Assembly (NCBI GenBank): GCA_903875575.1
Contig: CAIQWJ010000067.1
Span: 1 to 50,089, forward strand
Length of the DNA: 50,089 nt
Origin: an uncultured Acidobacteriia bacterium
Lineage (GTDB): Bacteria > Acidobacteriota > Terriglobia > Bryobacterales > Bryobacteraceae
Direction: 5' to 3'
Below, one piece after another: positions 8,608-17,070 of the stretch. Position 1 is the stretch's first letter. Each line of letters begins with the position of its first letter. Under the pieces are notes generated by a model, which had not been told where the DNA came from, searched no databases, and worked only from the letters and a program-made list of their open reading frames with translations. Made by a program: the position numbers and the translations under genes.

Positions 8608-9945
8608 TTAAAACTTCCAGGTACCCGACATGTACGAAAACGTGTACGGGTTCCCGGGGGTTAGCGCTTTCAGAAACTCGCCGGGGAAGATATGACCAAG
8701 CCCGGCACCTACCGTGAACGCTCTCGCGAAAGTCCAGGTGCCGCTGAGATCCAGTTCCTGGCCGACGTGCGTACCCGCCGCGCCCGTGGCGGATCTGAAC
8801 AGCGCCGTGCCCGCCGCGTTATAAAGCGAGTCCGTCGCACTGGCGAGATTCCAGTTGTTGTACGTCACTGCCGTGGTGACGTTTTTGCGGGGCTTCAATT
8901 CGAGGCCCTCGCGGACGTCCTTGATATTGCGCCAGCCAACCTGATCGGCGAGACCGTACTTGTCGTGGCCGGTCGGATAGAGTTGGTCGAAGGTACCGCG
9001 TGCGCCATCGGTGGATTTCACGTCGCCGGAAGCGTAGTTGTACTCGATGAAGATTCGCGGAGAGTAGCGCACCTTCAGGGTTTCGCCTGCGACCCAGTGC
9101 CCGGCCCAGGACTGGATGTTGTCGGTGCCAAGCGAGCCGAATTCGCGCACCATTTCGGTGCCGTAGTCGATGCCGAAAGGAAGTTTGGTGCCGACAATCC
9201 TGACACCGGTGACCTTCTCATTCAGTTTCGAGACGATGCCCGATTCGTTTTTGATGCCATGCTGGAGACGCCAGAGAGCGTAGGGCTCAATGATGAAGCG
9301 GGGACCGAATTTGTCTATACCGCCGTAAAGACCATGCAGATTGTTGCCCTGCAGATGATGATCCCAGGTATCGGTGGTCGCATTCACGATGGACGACGCA
9401 AACATATCCAGCCGGTAACCCTTGTAGCGAAGAGTTCCTCGGATAGCGTCGAAATTGCGCTCTGCGTTGTTCCAGAGAGCGATACCGATCAGCCGCTGAT
9501 CGCCGTAGGCCAGTTCCTGCCGTCCGGCGCGCAGACCGAAGATTTGCTTTTCGGTGTCGCCGATTTCGACATACGCCTGACGGATATCCCAGGTGTTCTG
9601 ATAAGGCGGCAGCGCGGGGTTCTTTTCGAGCGACCGGGCATCCATGCCTTCGACGTAGAGTTTCATCCATTTAGCAGGCTTGATGGTGAGCCCGAGTTTG
9701 AGGCGACTCAGCAGGTAGTCGTCCGTGGTGAGAGGTTTGAAACTGCCGCCGGAGTAGCCTTCGAAACGGGCGCGGTAATCGCCGCTGAAGCGAAGCCATG
9801 GGGGCAGTCCCTTATTGATATCGGCCGCGGGGGCTTCGATGAAGCCCGCGGCTCCTGGCGGCACTGTTTGACTGGACGGGGTCTGGCCGGCTAACGCGGC
9901 GGCCATAGAGAGCCAAAACAAAGTAATCGCCGTGGTGTTTTTCAT
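8608..9945 (-). CDS. Alginate-export-type outer-membrane porin
   Basis: 445 residues with a signal peptide (MKNTTAITLFWLSMAAALAG). The body is rich in alternating aromatic/polar beta strands typical of a monomeric outer-membrane barrel and resembles the alginate_exp family (FSGDYRARFEGY, RLKLGLTIKP.KWMKLYVEGMDAR, LRAGRQELAYGDQRLIG, final strand FSYMSGTWKF with C-terminal Phe). Inside a nitrate operon, between nirD and narK, it probably passes nitrate or nitrite across the outer membrane. This is inferred from position, since family members carry varied anions and sugars. The start at 9945 is chosen for the signal peptide and the purine-rich AAGAAGGA upstream; the frame is open to 10023. Confidence 0.8.
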   Translation of the reverse strand: MKNTTAITLFWLSMAAALAGQTPSSQTVPPGAAGFIEAPAADINKGLPPWLRFSGDYRARFEGYSGGSFKPLTTDDYLLSRLKLGLTIKPAKWMKLYVEGMDARSLEKNPALPPYQNTWDIRQAYVEIGDTEKQIFGLRAGRQELAYGDQRLIGIALWNNAERNFDAIRGTLRYKGYRLDMFASSIVNATTDTWDHHLQGNNLHGLYGGIDKFGPRFIIEPYALWRLQHGIKNESGIVSKLNEKVTGVRIVGTKLPFGIDYGTEMVREFGSLGTDNIQSWAGHWVAGETLKVRYSPRIFIEYNYASGDVKSTDGARGTFDQLYPTGHDKYGLADQVGWRNIKDVREGLELKPRKNVTTAVTYNNWNLASATDSLYNAAGTALFRSATGAAGTHVGQELDLSGTWTFARAFTVGAGLGHIFPGEFLKALTPGNPYTFSYMSGTWKF

Positions 9946-10003
9946 TGTGATCGTGGGTCCTTCTTTTCTCTTTTCCTCTCCCGATTTACTGGTACTGCGG
10001 TAT

Positions 10004-10016
10004 AACGAAATTCGTT
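10004..10016. promoter_or_regulatory. Palindrome AACGAAATTCGTT upstream of porin gene
   Basis: A 13-base perfect palindrome (AACGAA-A-TTCGTT) in the 133-base gap between nirD and the porin gene. It could be an operator for an internal promoter or chance; no strong -35/-10 pair is visible. Confidence 0.3.
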
Positions 10017-10078
10017 TGGACACACTTCGGGCCTGGCCTCAGTGAAGGCAGGTGAAGCCGCCGGAAGCGGTCCGGTTT

Positions 10079-10474
10079 CTAAGCTGCTTTTTTGCTTCTC
10101 TGCGCGGCCACGGGCACCGCTACTTCCACGACGCCATCGTCACTGACGCGAACGTCGTAGGTATCCACCCGAACAGAAACGTCGGGTTTCAGGACATCAC
10201 CGGTTTGGAGGTCAACCTTCCAGCCGTGCAGGGGACAAACGACTGCATGCCCCACTACGGGCCCGCAATCGAGCGACGGCGCCCGATTTCCGGTCACGAT
10301 GCCATCGCAGAGCGGGCCGCCCCGGTGCGGGCAAGCGGCGTCGATAGCCGCAAAGCGGTCGCCCAGATTGAAGATGGCAATCTCGCGATCGCGGATCTGG
10401 ACGCTGCGGCCTTCGCGTGCCGGAATGTTTTCTTCGCGGGTTACGCGGATCCAGTTGGTCGTTTCAGCGCTCAT
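10079..10474 (-). CDS. nirD: Nitrite reductase small subunit (Rieske type)
   Basis: 131 residues. Rieske [2Fe-2S] ligands are complete: CPHRGGPL near residue 49 and CPLHGWKVDL near residue 80. Works with NirB to reduce nitrite to ammonium with NADH in the cytoplasm. The ATG overlaps the nirB stop by four bases (ATGA), so the two are translationally coupled. The Lys-rich tail is not part of the fold. Confidence 0.95.
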   Translation of the reverse strand: MSAETTNWIRVTREENIPAREGRSVQIRDREIAIFNLGDRFAAIDAACPHRGGPLCDGIVTGNRAPSLDCGPVVGHAVVCPLHGWKVDLQTGDVLKPDVSVRVDTYDVRVSDDGVVEVAVPVAAQRSKKAA

Positions 10475-12897
10475 TGAATGGTGGCCTCCACCTGTGTATC
10501 CATGATGGACTGGATGGTTTGAATTTGTACGAACTGCGTGGGTGTCGGGTTCTCGCGGTCCAGCCAGGCGTCTTTCGAAAGGGCCTTAGCTTTTTGCAGA
10601 CGGCGCAGCAGAATACGTTTTTCTTTGGGCTGTGCGTAGACGGTTTCCTTGCGGATCTTTTCGATGCCGAAGCGCTCGACGAAGTCGTAAGTGCGTTCCA
10701 GATAGTTACCGTTCTCGCGATAGTACTGGAAGAACAACAAGGCGGCTTCGATGGCTTCGTCGGTGGTCTCCACGGTAATCAGCAGATCAGCCTTACGAAC
10801 ATGCTTGCCGGCCGCGCCTCCCACTACTACCTGCCAACTGCCTTCCTGACCAACAAGACCGATATCCTTCACCGTCACTTCCGCGCAGTTGCGGGGGCAG
10901 CCGGTGACACCGAGTTTCGTTTTGTGCGGCGTGTAGAGATTCTCCAGACGCTTTTCGAGTTCGATGCCCGTGGTCATGGCATCCTGCACACCGAAGCGGC
11001 AGAACTCCGTGCCGACGCAGGTCTTCACCATGCGAACGCCTTTGGCATAGCCCTGGCCTGAAGGCATACCGAGATCGGCCCAGATGCCAGGCAGATCCGA
11101 CTTCTTCACGCCCAGCAGATCGATGCGCTGCGAACCTGTAACCTTAACGGTCCTGACTTTGTACTTGTCGGCTGCATCGGCGATCTTTCTCAACTCGTCC
11201 GGGGTGGTGACGCCGCCGCGCATGCGGGGAATGACGGAGAATGTGCCGTCGTTCTGAATGTTGGCGTGAACGCGGTCGTTAATGAACCGCGCGGAGCGGT
11301 CTTCTTCGTGATCGCCGCACCAGACGACGTCCACCAGGTAGCTGAGCGCCGGTTTGCAGATTTCACAGCCAATCCCATCGCCGTAGATTTCGAGCACGTC
11401 CTGCACGCTTTTCAGTTTCTGGGTGAAGATGATCTCGCGCAGATTGTCCTGGCTGAACGGTACACACTTGCAGAGAACCTTTTTGCCCTCTTCCACAAAG
11501 TCGGGCGCAACGGCTTTCAGCAGGCCCTCACAGGTGCCGGCGCAACTGCCGCAACCGGTGGAAGCGCGGGTGCATTCCTTGAGCTGGGCCATCGTGCAGA
11601 TGCCCTTTTCATGGATGACCTGAATGATCCTGCCCTTGGTAACGCCCATGCAGCCGCAAACAGTTTCGTTATCCGGGATCTCCGCGATGGAAGACCCTTT
11701 GTCCGTGACCGGTTCGGGAAACAGCAGATTGCGGCGGCGAACTTCGAGATCGGCTCCGGTGCGCAGCCAGTCCATATAGCGATTGCTGTCGGTGGTGTCG
11801 CCAACCAGAATGCAGCCGGCCAGGCGATTGTTGCGCACCAGAAGTTTCTTGTAGACTCCGGACCCCGGGTCTTCGTAGCGGACGACATCTGCCCCTGGCG
11901 TTTCCAGAAATTCGCCGGCCGAGAAGACTTCCACTCCCATGACTTTGAGCTTGGCGGCAGGTGCCCAGCCTTCGAATGTGGGTCCTCGATTGCCGGTGAT
12001 TGTAGCGGCCAGGACCTTCCCTTGATCGAACAGCGGTGCCACCAGACCGAAGGTTTCGCCGCGGTGCTCGGTGCATTCGCCGACCGCGAAAACGCGGGGG
12101 TCGGAAGTTTCCATGTAATCGTTCACGATGATGCCGCGGTTACATTGGATGCCTGCGCGGGACGCAAGATCAGAATTTGCCCGAATGCCGGCGGCGATCA
12201 CGACGAGATCCGCCGGGATGCGTTCGCCGTCTGAGAGTTCCACGGCTTCCACTTCATCGCGGCCCAGCAAGCCTTTGGTACGGCGACCACCAAGGACTTT
12301 GATCCCGATCGCCTCCATCTTCTCTTTCACGTAGTCGCCGGCGGTGGAATCGAGCTGATTGTTCATCAGCGTATCCACCAGGTGAATGACCGTCACATCG
12401 CAACCGCGAACCTGAAGGCCGCGGGCGGCTTCCAGACCCAGCAGACCGCCGCCGATGATGACGGCTCGTTTGCCTGGCCCGGCGATCCGAAGCATGCCGT
12501 TGGTGTCATCCATGGAACGGAAGGTGAACACGTTGCGGCGGTAGATGCCATCCATGGGCGGAATGAAGGCGCTGGAGCCGGTGGCGAAGATCAGTTTGTC
12601 GTAACGGGTGACCGAACCATCCTCGCCGGTGAGGGTGCGGAGCGTCGTATTCACGTCGATCACGCGGGTGCCGAGGCGCAGGCCGATGCCGTTCTTCTGG
12701 TACCAGTCCATGCCGTTGATGGTGATCTCGTCGGCCTCGCGCTCGCCGGCGAGCACGCTGGAAAGCATGATGCGGTTGTAGTTGGCGTGCGTCTCATCGC
12801 CGAAGATCGTGATATCGAACCTGTGCTTGTGCGAGAGGATATTTTCGAGGCACGCGACACCGGCCATGCCGTTGCCGATGATGACTAACTGTTCCAT
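10471..12897 (-). CDS. nirB: Assimilatory nitrite reductase large subunit
   Basis: 808 residues. Reduces nitrite to ammonium with six electrons from NAD(P)H. Domains in order: an FAD/NAD-binding pyridine nucleotide-disulfide oxidoreductase (GNGMAGVACLE at the N terminus, a second GGGLLGLEAARG near residue 150); a BFD-like [2Fe-2S] domain with Cys near residue 415 (CGCMGVTKG... STGCGSCAGTCEG); a second BFD-like segment near 476 (CKCVPFSQDNL... GCEICKP); then the sirohaem/[4Fe-4S] core with CVGTEFC near 625 and GCPRNC near 666. All expected Cys are present. GGGAG lies seven bases before the ATG. Preceded by the tandem hairpin repeat and followed by coupled nirD. Confidence 0.96.
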   Translation of the reverse strand: MEQLVIIGNGMAGVACLENILSHKHRFDITIFGDETHANYNRIMLSSVLAGEREADEITINGMDWYQKNGIGLRLGTRVIDVNTTLRTLTGEDGSVTRYDKLIFATGSSAFIPPMDGIYRRNVFTFRSMDDTNGMLRIAGPGKRAVIIGGGLLGLEAARGLQVRGCDVTVIHLVDTLMNNQLDSTAGDYVKEKMEAIGIKVLGGRRTKGLLGRDEVEAVELSDGERIPADLVVIAAGIRANSDLASRAGIQCNRGIIVNDYMETSDPRVFAVGECTEHRGETFGLVAPLFDQGKVLAATITGNRGPTFEGWAPAAKLKVMGVEVFSAGEFLETPGADVVRYEDPGSGVYKKLLVRNNRLAGCILVGDTTDSNRYMDWLRTGADLEVRRRNLLFPEPVTDKGSSIAEIPDNETVCGCMGVTKGRIIQVIHEKGICTMAQLKECTRASTGCGSCAGTCEGLLKAVAPDFVEEGKKVLCKCVPFSQDNLREIIFTQKLKSVQDVLEIYGDGIGCEICKPALSYLVDVVWCGDHEEDRSARFINDRVHANIQNDGTFSVIPRMRGGVTTPDELRKIADAADKYKVRTVKVTGSQRIDLLGVKKSDLPGIWADLGMPSGQGYAKGVRMVKTCVGTEFCRFGVQDAMTTGIELEKRLENLYTPHKTKLGVTGCPRNCAEVTVKDIGLVGQEGSWQVVVGGAAGKHVRKADLLITVETTDEAIEAALLFFQYYRENGNYLERTYDFVERFGIEKIRKETVYAQPKEKRILLRRLQKAKALSKDAWLDRENPTPTQFVQIQTIQSIMDTQVEATIQ

Positions 12898-12912
12898 GAG
12901 AGGCTCCCTGGT

Positions 12913-12972
12913 TTCATACCGAACGCTCCGAGGTGCGTTCGACCTTCATACCGAACGCTCCGAGGTGCGTTC
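12913..12972. repeat. Tandem 28-bp identical repeat, each copy a hairpin
   Basis: Copies at 12913-12940 and 12945-12972 are identical over 28 bases with a 4-base spacer (period 32). Each contains the inverted repeat GAACGC/GCGTTC around an 8-base loop. The copy inside the nitrate reductase gene encodes its last residues and stop codon; the second copy lies in the 48-base gap before nirB. Confidence 0.9.
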
Positions 12973-15105
12973 TACTTTGACTGAACACTGCTTGTAATTG
13001 GGCTCGCGCGAGATGGGATCAAAAGCGCTCTGCGTGGCGCGATTGACGTTGGTTTCGGCGAAGTGAAAAGGCATAAAGATCTGACCTGGGGCGACGATTT
13101 CCGTCACACGTAGTTCCACACCATCCACGCGACTGCGGCGCGAGACGACGGAGACTTTGTCGTGCGGTTTGAGATCGAGCTTCTTTGCGTCGCGTGGATT
13201 CATTTCGAGCCAGGCGCGCGGAGACATATTGTTGAGGATCGCCACGTTTCCGGTCTTCGTTCGGGTATGCCAGTGTTCCACGGTACGACCGGTGTTGAGA
13301 ATCAGCGGGAAGTTTTGGTTCGGCTGTTCCGGGAAGGGTTCGCACTCAATGGCGAAGAGTTTCGCGCGGCCATCGGCGGTCTGGAACTGGCCGTCTTTGT
13401 AGAGGCGCTCCCCGCCCCACTGAATGCCGCCAGCCGCTTCAATGGATTCCCACGTCATCGCGCTGTAGTCGCACAGGCGACCGCTGGAAACTTTGCGCCA
13501 CTCTTCGAAGGCATCGCGCGGCCCGGTCCAGCCTGGAAAGAGTTCATCGCGGACGCCGAGCTTAGCTGCTACGGCGAGGAAGATATCGAAATCGGACTTC
13601 GCGGCACCGGGCGGCTCGACGATCTTATTGACCTTGCTGACGCGGCGTTCGGAGTTGGTGTAGGTGCCTTCTTTTTCACCCCAGACGGCGGCGGGGAGCA
13701 CGAGATCCGCCAGTTCCGAAGTGGGGTTGGGGTGGAAGCCATCCTGCACGACGAGGAATTCCAGGTTCCCGAAAGCCTGTTTGAGAACGTCGTAGTTGGG
13801 GAAGGAAACCACCGGGTTGGTGGCGATGATCCAGAGGGCGCGGATCTTCTTTGCAATGGCGCCTTCGATGATGTCGGGATACGCCATGCCGCGCGCGTCG
13901 GGAATTCGCGACACTGGCACGTTCCAGAGTGCGGCGATTTCGGCCCGGTCTTCCGAGCTTTCGAATTTGCGATAACCGGGCAAGCCAGTTGTAAAGCTGG
14001 TTTCGCGGGAACCCATGGCGTTGCACTGGCCGGTGATGGAGAAGGGCGAAGCACCAGGGCGACCCAACTGGCCTGTGAGCAGCGCGAGGTTGTTGATGGC
14101 GTTGACCGTTTCCGCGCCCTGGGTGGAATGGTTCACGCCCATTGTCCAGCCGATGAAGGCCGCCTTCGCACGTCCGTAGAGCATGGCAACGCGCTCGATG
14201 GTTTCGATCGGCAGGCCCGTGACGGAGGCCGTATGTTCCGGGGTGAACTTTTCGAGAAAGGTCTTCAGTTCGTCGAAGCCTGTGGTGTGGAGCTTGATGT
14301 ACTCGCTGTTGATCAGGCCGTCGCGAATCAAAATGTGGGCGATGCCGTTTATCAGCGCGATATCGCTGCGCGGTTTCACCGGGAGGAAGATATCCGCCAG
14401 CATCGCGGTCTTGGTGACGCGGGGGTCGGCAACGATCAGGGTGGCCTTCTCGTTCTTCTGAAGGCGCGCGCAGAGAATCGGATGATTGTCGGCGATGTTG
14501 GCTCCGATGAGCAGAATCACGTCGGCGGTTTCGAGATCAGCGTAAGAACCGGGAGGGCCATCGCTGCCGAAGCTGCGTTTGTAACCGGCAACGGCGCTCG
14601 CCATGCAGAGGGTGGTGTTGCCATCGTAATTACGCGTGCCGAAGCCGAGTTGGATCAACTTGCCCAGGGTGTAGAACTCTTCGGTGACAAGTTGGCCCGT
14701 ACTGACGACACCGAGTGCGCCTGGGCCCCACTTCTCCTGCACGGCGCGGAACTTATCCACCATGGTGGTCAGCGCGTGGTCCCAGGTGACAGTTTCGAAT
14801 TTGCCTTCGCGCTTCAGCAAAGGATTGCGGGCGCGGTCTTTGGTTTGGAGAGTGTGGTGCTCGGACAGGCCTTTGGGGCAGAGCTTACCGAGGTTGACCG
14901 GATGCGCGGGGTTGCCGCGGACCGCGACAGCTTTGCCTTCGCGAACGCCGACCAGCATGCCGCAACCGACCGAGCAGTAACCGCAGGTGGTAGCCACCCA
15001 GTGATCGGCAACCTTCGAGGCTGACACATAGCCTTTGACGGGATCCTGCGCGTAGGAGTACTGCTCGGCGAGGGTATCGAGACCGGCTATTCGTTTCCAG
15101 TTCAT
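12946..15105 (-). CDS. nasA: Assimilatory nitrate reductase catalytic subunit
   Basis: 719-residue molybdopterin oxidoreductase that reduces nitrate to nitrite. The N-terminal [4Fe-4S] ligands are Cys41, Cys44 and Cys48 (TTCGYCSVGC) and Cys75 (KLCPKG). Next come the bis-MGD domains (GALGVVSTGQLVTEEFYTL, ILLIGANIADNHPI, CNAMGSRE) and the C-terminal molydop-binding domain (LNTGRTVEHWHTRTKTGN, FMPFHFAETNVN). There is no twin-arginine signal, so it is cytoplasmic and of Nas/NarB type. The frame is open to 15201 but the ATG at 15105 overlaps the stop of the upstream Fe-S/membrane gene as ATGA and matches the family start. The last codons lie in the duplicated hairpin repeat. Confidence 0.92.
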   Translation of the reverse strand: MNWKRIAGLDTLAEQYSYAQDPVKGYVSASKVADHWVATTCGYCSVGCGMLVGVREGKAVAVRGNPAHPVNLGKLCPKGLSEHHTLQTKDRARNPLLKREGKFETVTWDHALTTMVDKFRAVQEKWGPGALGVVSTGQLVTEEFYTLGKLIQLGFGTRNYDGNTTLCMASAVAGYKRSFGSDGPPGSYADLETADVILLIGANIADNHPILCARLQKNEKATLIVADPRVTKTAMLADIFLPVKPRSDIALINGIAHILIRDGLINSEYIKLHTTGFDELKTFLEKFTPEHTASVTGLPIETIERVAMLYGRAKAAFIGWTMGVNHSTQGAETVNAINNLALLTGQLGRPGASPFSITGQCNAMGSRETSFTTGLPGYRKFESSEDRAEIAALWNVPVSRIPDARGMAYPDIIEGAIAKKIRALWIIATNPVVSFPNYDVLKQAFGNLEFLVVQDGFHPNPTSELADLVLPAAVWGEKEGTYTNSERRVSKVNKIVEPPGAAKSDFDIFLAVAAKLGVRDELFPGWTGPRDAFEEWRKVSSGRLCDYSAMTWESIEAAGGIQWGGERLYKDGQFQTADGRAKLFAIECEPFPEQPNQNFPLILNTGRTVEHWHTRTKTGNVAILNNMSPRAWLEMNPRDAKKLDLKPHDKVSVVSRRSRVDGVELRVTEIVAPGQIFMPFHFAETNVNRATQSAFDPISREPNYKQCSVKVERTSERSV

Positions 15106-16628
15106 GCTGCGCGGCCTCCAGCCCAGGGCAACGCCATGTTGCGGGGCACTACTGAAACGAAGAACAGATAACGGCCGGTGAGTTCGCCCACCAGAGCACA
15201 AACGAAAGCCGGGATCGGGTAGCCTGCCAGAGTCAGAGCGATGCCGCCCAGAACCAGCAGGGCAAAGCGGGCGAGGAAGATGCGCTCCAGATCCTGCGAG
15301 AGGAGGCGGGCCGAAGCTTTGAGTTCGAATTCATCGGAGCGCATGAGCCGGAGCAATTTCAGGAGTTGGTTTAACAACTGCCCGCTGGCGAAGGCCGCGA
15401 TCAAACCCGCGGGAACGTCGACGCCGAGGGCACGAAGGAAGGCTGAGCCGAGGAGCAGGCCGGTGAGATGGAAATCGACCAGGGTATGCCAGTTATTCCA
15501 TGATGGCCGGGCAGGCACCAGATAAATGAAGGCGCTGGCTGTGATCCCCGCAAAGCCGAGGAGCATGGTTGGAATTCCCGCAAGCCTGGGCAAGCCGAAC
15601 ATTGTCGCGGCGGCGAAGGCCGTCGCGCTGCCGGCGAACATGCCGAACAGGAGGACTTCCCGGCTCAGCCAGCTTCTGCGCCACATTTTCAGGGCGCGGT
15701 AAGCGTAAATGGGGCGGCCAAGGTGCAGAGTGGATGCGCCAAGAGAAATGAACGCGACAAGGAGAGCCGCTACCGCCGCAAGCGGGCGGGCAGACCGGAG
15801 CAGCGCCAGACCGGCGAAGGCCCCGACCGACAACTGCGTCAGGGTCAGCATGAAAACCAGGGGCCAGTGCGGATGTTCCGGGTGAACGCGGGTATGATTG
15901 GCCTTTTCGAGTTCGGGGCCGAGTTCGCCGGGAAGCGTGATCCGCGTGGTGGAAACGGTGTGATGCGAGGAGGGCAGGCCGGGAGCATTCGCGGCGGAGT
16001 GATCGGCAACCCAGTCGGCAATGTTCACGATTTCAATCTGGATGGCCTCCTGGGGGCAGGCATTGGCGCAGGCGGGGGCGTCGCCATCGGCGAGGCGGTT
16101 ATGGCACATGTCGCACTTGGCCACCACGCCGCGTTCCGGGTTGTACTGCGGGACGCCGTAGGGGCAGTTCCAGGTGCAGTACTGGCAGCCGATGCAGGCA
16201 TCGGAACTATGCAGGACGACGCCGGTTTCCGGACTCTTGGTATAGGCCTCCACCGGGCAGCCGTTGAGACAGGCGGCATCGGCGCAGTGATTGCAGCCCA
16301 TGGAAAGGTAGAAGCGCTGGGTGAAAGGATAGACGCCTCCTTCAATTTCACCAACCCGACGCCAGCTTTGATCTGCCGGGGTGCCGTTCTGTTCGGAGCA
16401 GGCGACTTCGCAGCAGCGGCAGCCGATGCACTTCGTCATATCGAAGTGGAAACGATACTGTTCGCCGGGTTCTGGCAGGCGATCAGGGATCAGCGAGGGA
16501 GAACTGGTTTCGGGGGTTGGAGGAATCAGCCTGAGATTGACCAGGCCGTTGGCCGAACAGGCGGCGCCGTCGGTATAACGGGTGATCGGGTCGCCATGGA
16601 TGGCTCGTTCGAGAAGTGGCAGGGACAC
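15102..16628 (-). CDS. Fused ferredoxin-type (DmsB-like) and membrane anchor (DmsC-like) protein
   Basis: 508 residues. Residues about 60-220 hold four [4Fe-4S] cluster motifs of a DmsB/NarH-like electron-transfer subunit (CIGCRCCEVAC, CNHCADAACLNGCP, CIGCQYCTWNCPYG, CDMC..CANACP). Residues about 255-505 have eight or so hydrophobic helices resembling the DmsC/NrfD-like quinol anchor (HLGRPIYAYRALKMWRRSWLSREVLLFG). These are normally two proteins. First gene of the nitrate operon and coupled (ATGA) to the nitrate reductase, so it most likely feeds it electrons from the quinol pool. The start is GTG 16626-16628 with AAGGAGGA upstream; that Shine-Dalgarno is buried in a leader hairpin. Confidence 0.88.
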   Translation of the reverse strand: MSLPLLERAIHGDPITRYTDGAACSANGLVNLRLIPPTPETSSPSLIPDRLPEPGEQYRFHFDMTKCIGCRCCEVACSEQNGTPADQSWRRVGEIEGGVYPFTQRFYLSMGCNHCADAACLNGCPVEAYTKSPETGVVLHSSDACIGCQYCTWNCPYGVPQYNPERGVVAKCDMCHNRLADGDAPACANACPQEAIQIEIVNIADWVADHSAANAPGLPSSHHTVSTTRITLPGELGPELEKANHTRVHPEHPHWPLVFMLTLTQLSVGAFAGLALLRSARPLAAVAALLVAFISLGASTLHLGRPIYAYRALKMWRRSWLSREVLLFGMFAGSATAFAAATMFGLPRLAGIPTMLLGFAGITASAFIYLVPARPSWNNWHTLVDFHLTGLLLGSAFLRALGVDVPAGLIAAFASGQLLNQLLKLLRLMRSDEFELKASARLLSQDLERIFLARFALLVLGGIALTLAGYPIPAFVCALVGELTGRYLFFVSVVPRNMALPWAGGRAA

Positions 16629-16633
16629 GACGG

Positions 16634-16753
16634 GCGTCCTCCTTTCGTAGAAAAGTGTTCTTTTCGGAGGACTGTCGGGGTCCGGACCTGGATTGAAACC
16701 AACAACTGGTTTGAAGCCGATTTGCAGGAAACCGGGGAACTGCGTTGTTCCCC
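16634..16753 (-). promoter_or_regulatory. Structured leader of the nitrate operon
   Basis: Reading 5' to 3' on the minus strand: a perfect 7-bp hairpin GGGGAAC-AACGCA-GTTCCCC (16753 to 16734) with a hexaloop having A at position 1 and G at position 4; a hairpin AAACCA/TGGTTT; the palindrome GGTCCGGACC; and a 7-bp stem GTCCTCC/GGAGGAC (16672-16666 with 16642-16636) that encloses a second hairpin GAAAAG-AACA-CTTTTC. The 3' arm of the last stem is the Shine-Dalgarno of the first gene. The hexaloop resembles targets of ANTAR-type antiterminators (NasR/NasT), known to control nitrate assimilation operons. No clear rho-independent terminator and no ANTAR gene are seen in the window. Confidence 0.55.
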
Positions 16754-17070
16754 TGACCCAATGTTAGTGGAAGCAACATGAATAAGACCAATTCAAATGT
16801 TGGATACCGTAGTATTGAAACGCTTATGTTAAGAAAATTCCCGAAGCGGAATCGCAGCCGGCTTGACACCGTAAACGGATGACGCTCAGAGAGTTAGCGT
16901 TATCTATTTGCCAACTTCCGACAATCTTGCGACTGCGCCACGGAAGGCGCACAATGGGTTCAGTTGTTCTCGTTCACTTCGTTTGCACTAAAAAAGCTTC
17001 ACCGGTGGCCTCCACACGCCGCCTCCTCCGCGAAAGCGGAGGCCACCGGTGAAGTAGTAGTCTGGAAGTA
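16754..17070. other. Divergent intergenic region
   Basis: No gene seen. It must hold the promoter of the nitrate operon (minus strand) and probably that of the plus-strand gene at 17071. AT-rich segments at 16780-16840 are likely promoter DNA, but I cannot pick a convincing -35/-10 pair. Confidence 0.5.
16998..17053. repeat. 16-bp inverted repeat enclosing a competing 7-bp hairpin
   Basis: Outer arms 16998-17013 and 17038-17053 are perfectly complementary (16 bp, containing the palindrome CACCGGTG). Inside, CCTCCGC-GAAA-GCGGAGG (17025-17042) forms a GNRA-capped hairpin whose 3' arm overlaps the outer arm, so the two structures exclude each other. It lies 18 bases before the GTG at 17071. Confidence 0.85.

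Noticed and set aside
8692-9894. 400-codon plus-strand frame opposite the porin gene
   Set aside because: No family resemblance and no ribosome site; the minus strand encodes a signal peptide and barrel strands in an operon.
12913-12972. Tandem hairpins considered as an ANTAR target pair
   Set aside because: The loops have eight bases, not six, and no terminator follows; the leader hairpin at 16734-16753 fits better.
13162-15024. Long plus-strand open frame opposite the nitrate reductase
   Set aside because: Shadow of a GC-rich gene; the minus-strand protein has all molybdopterin motifs and the shadow has none.
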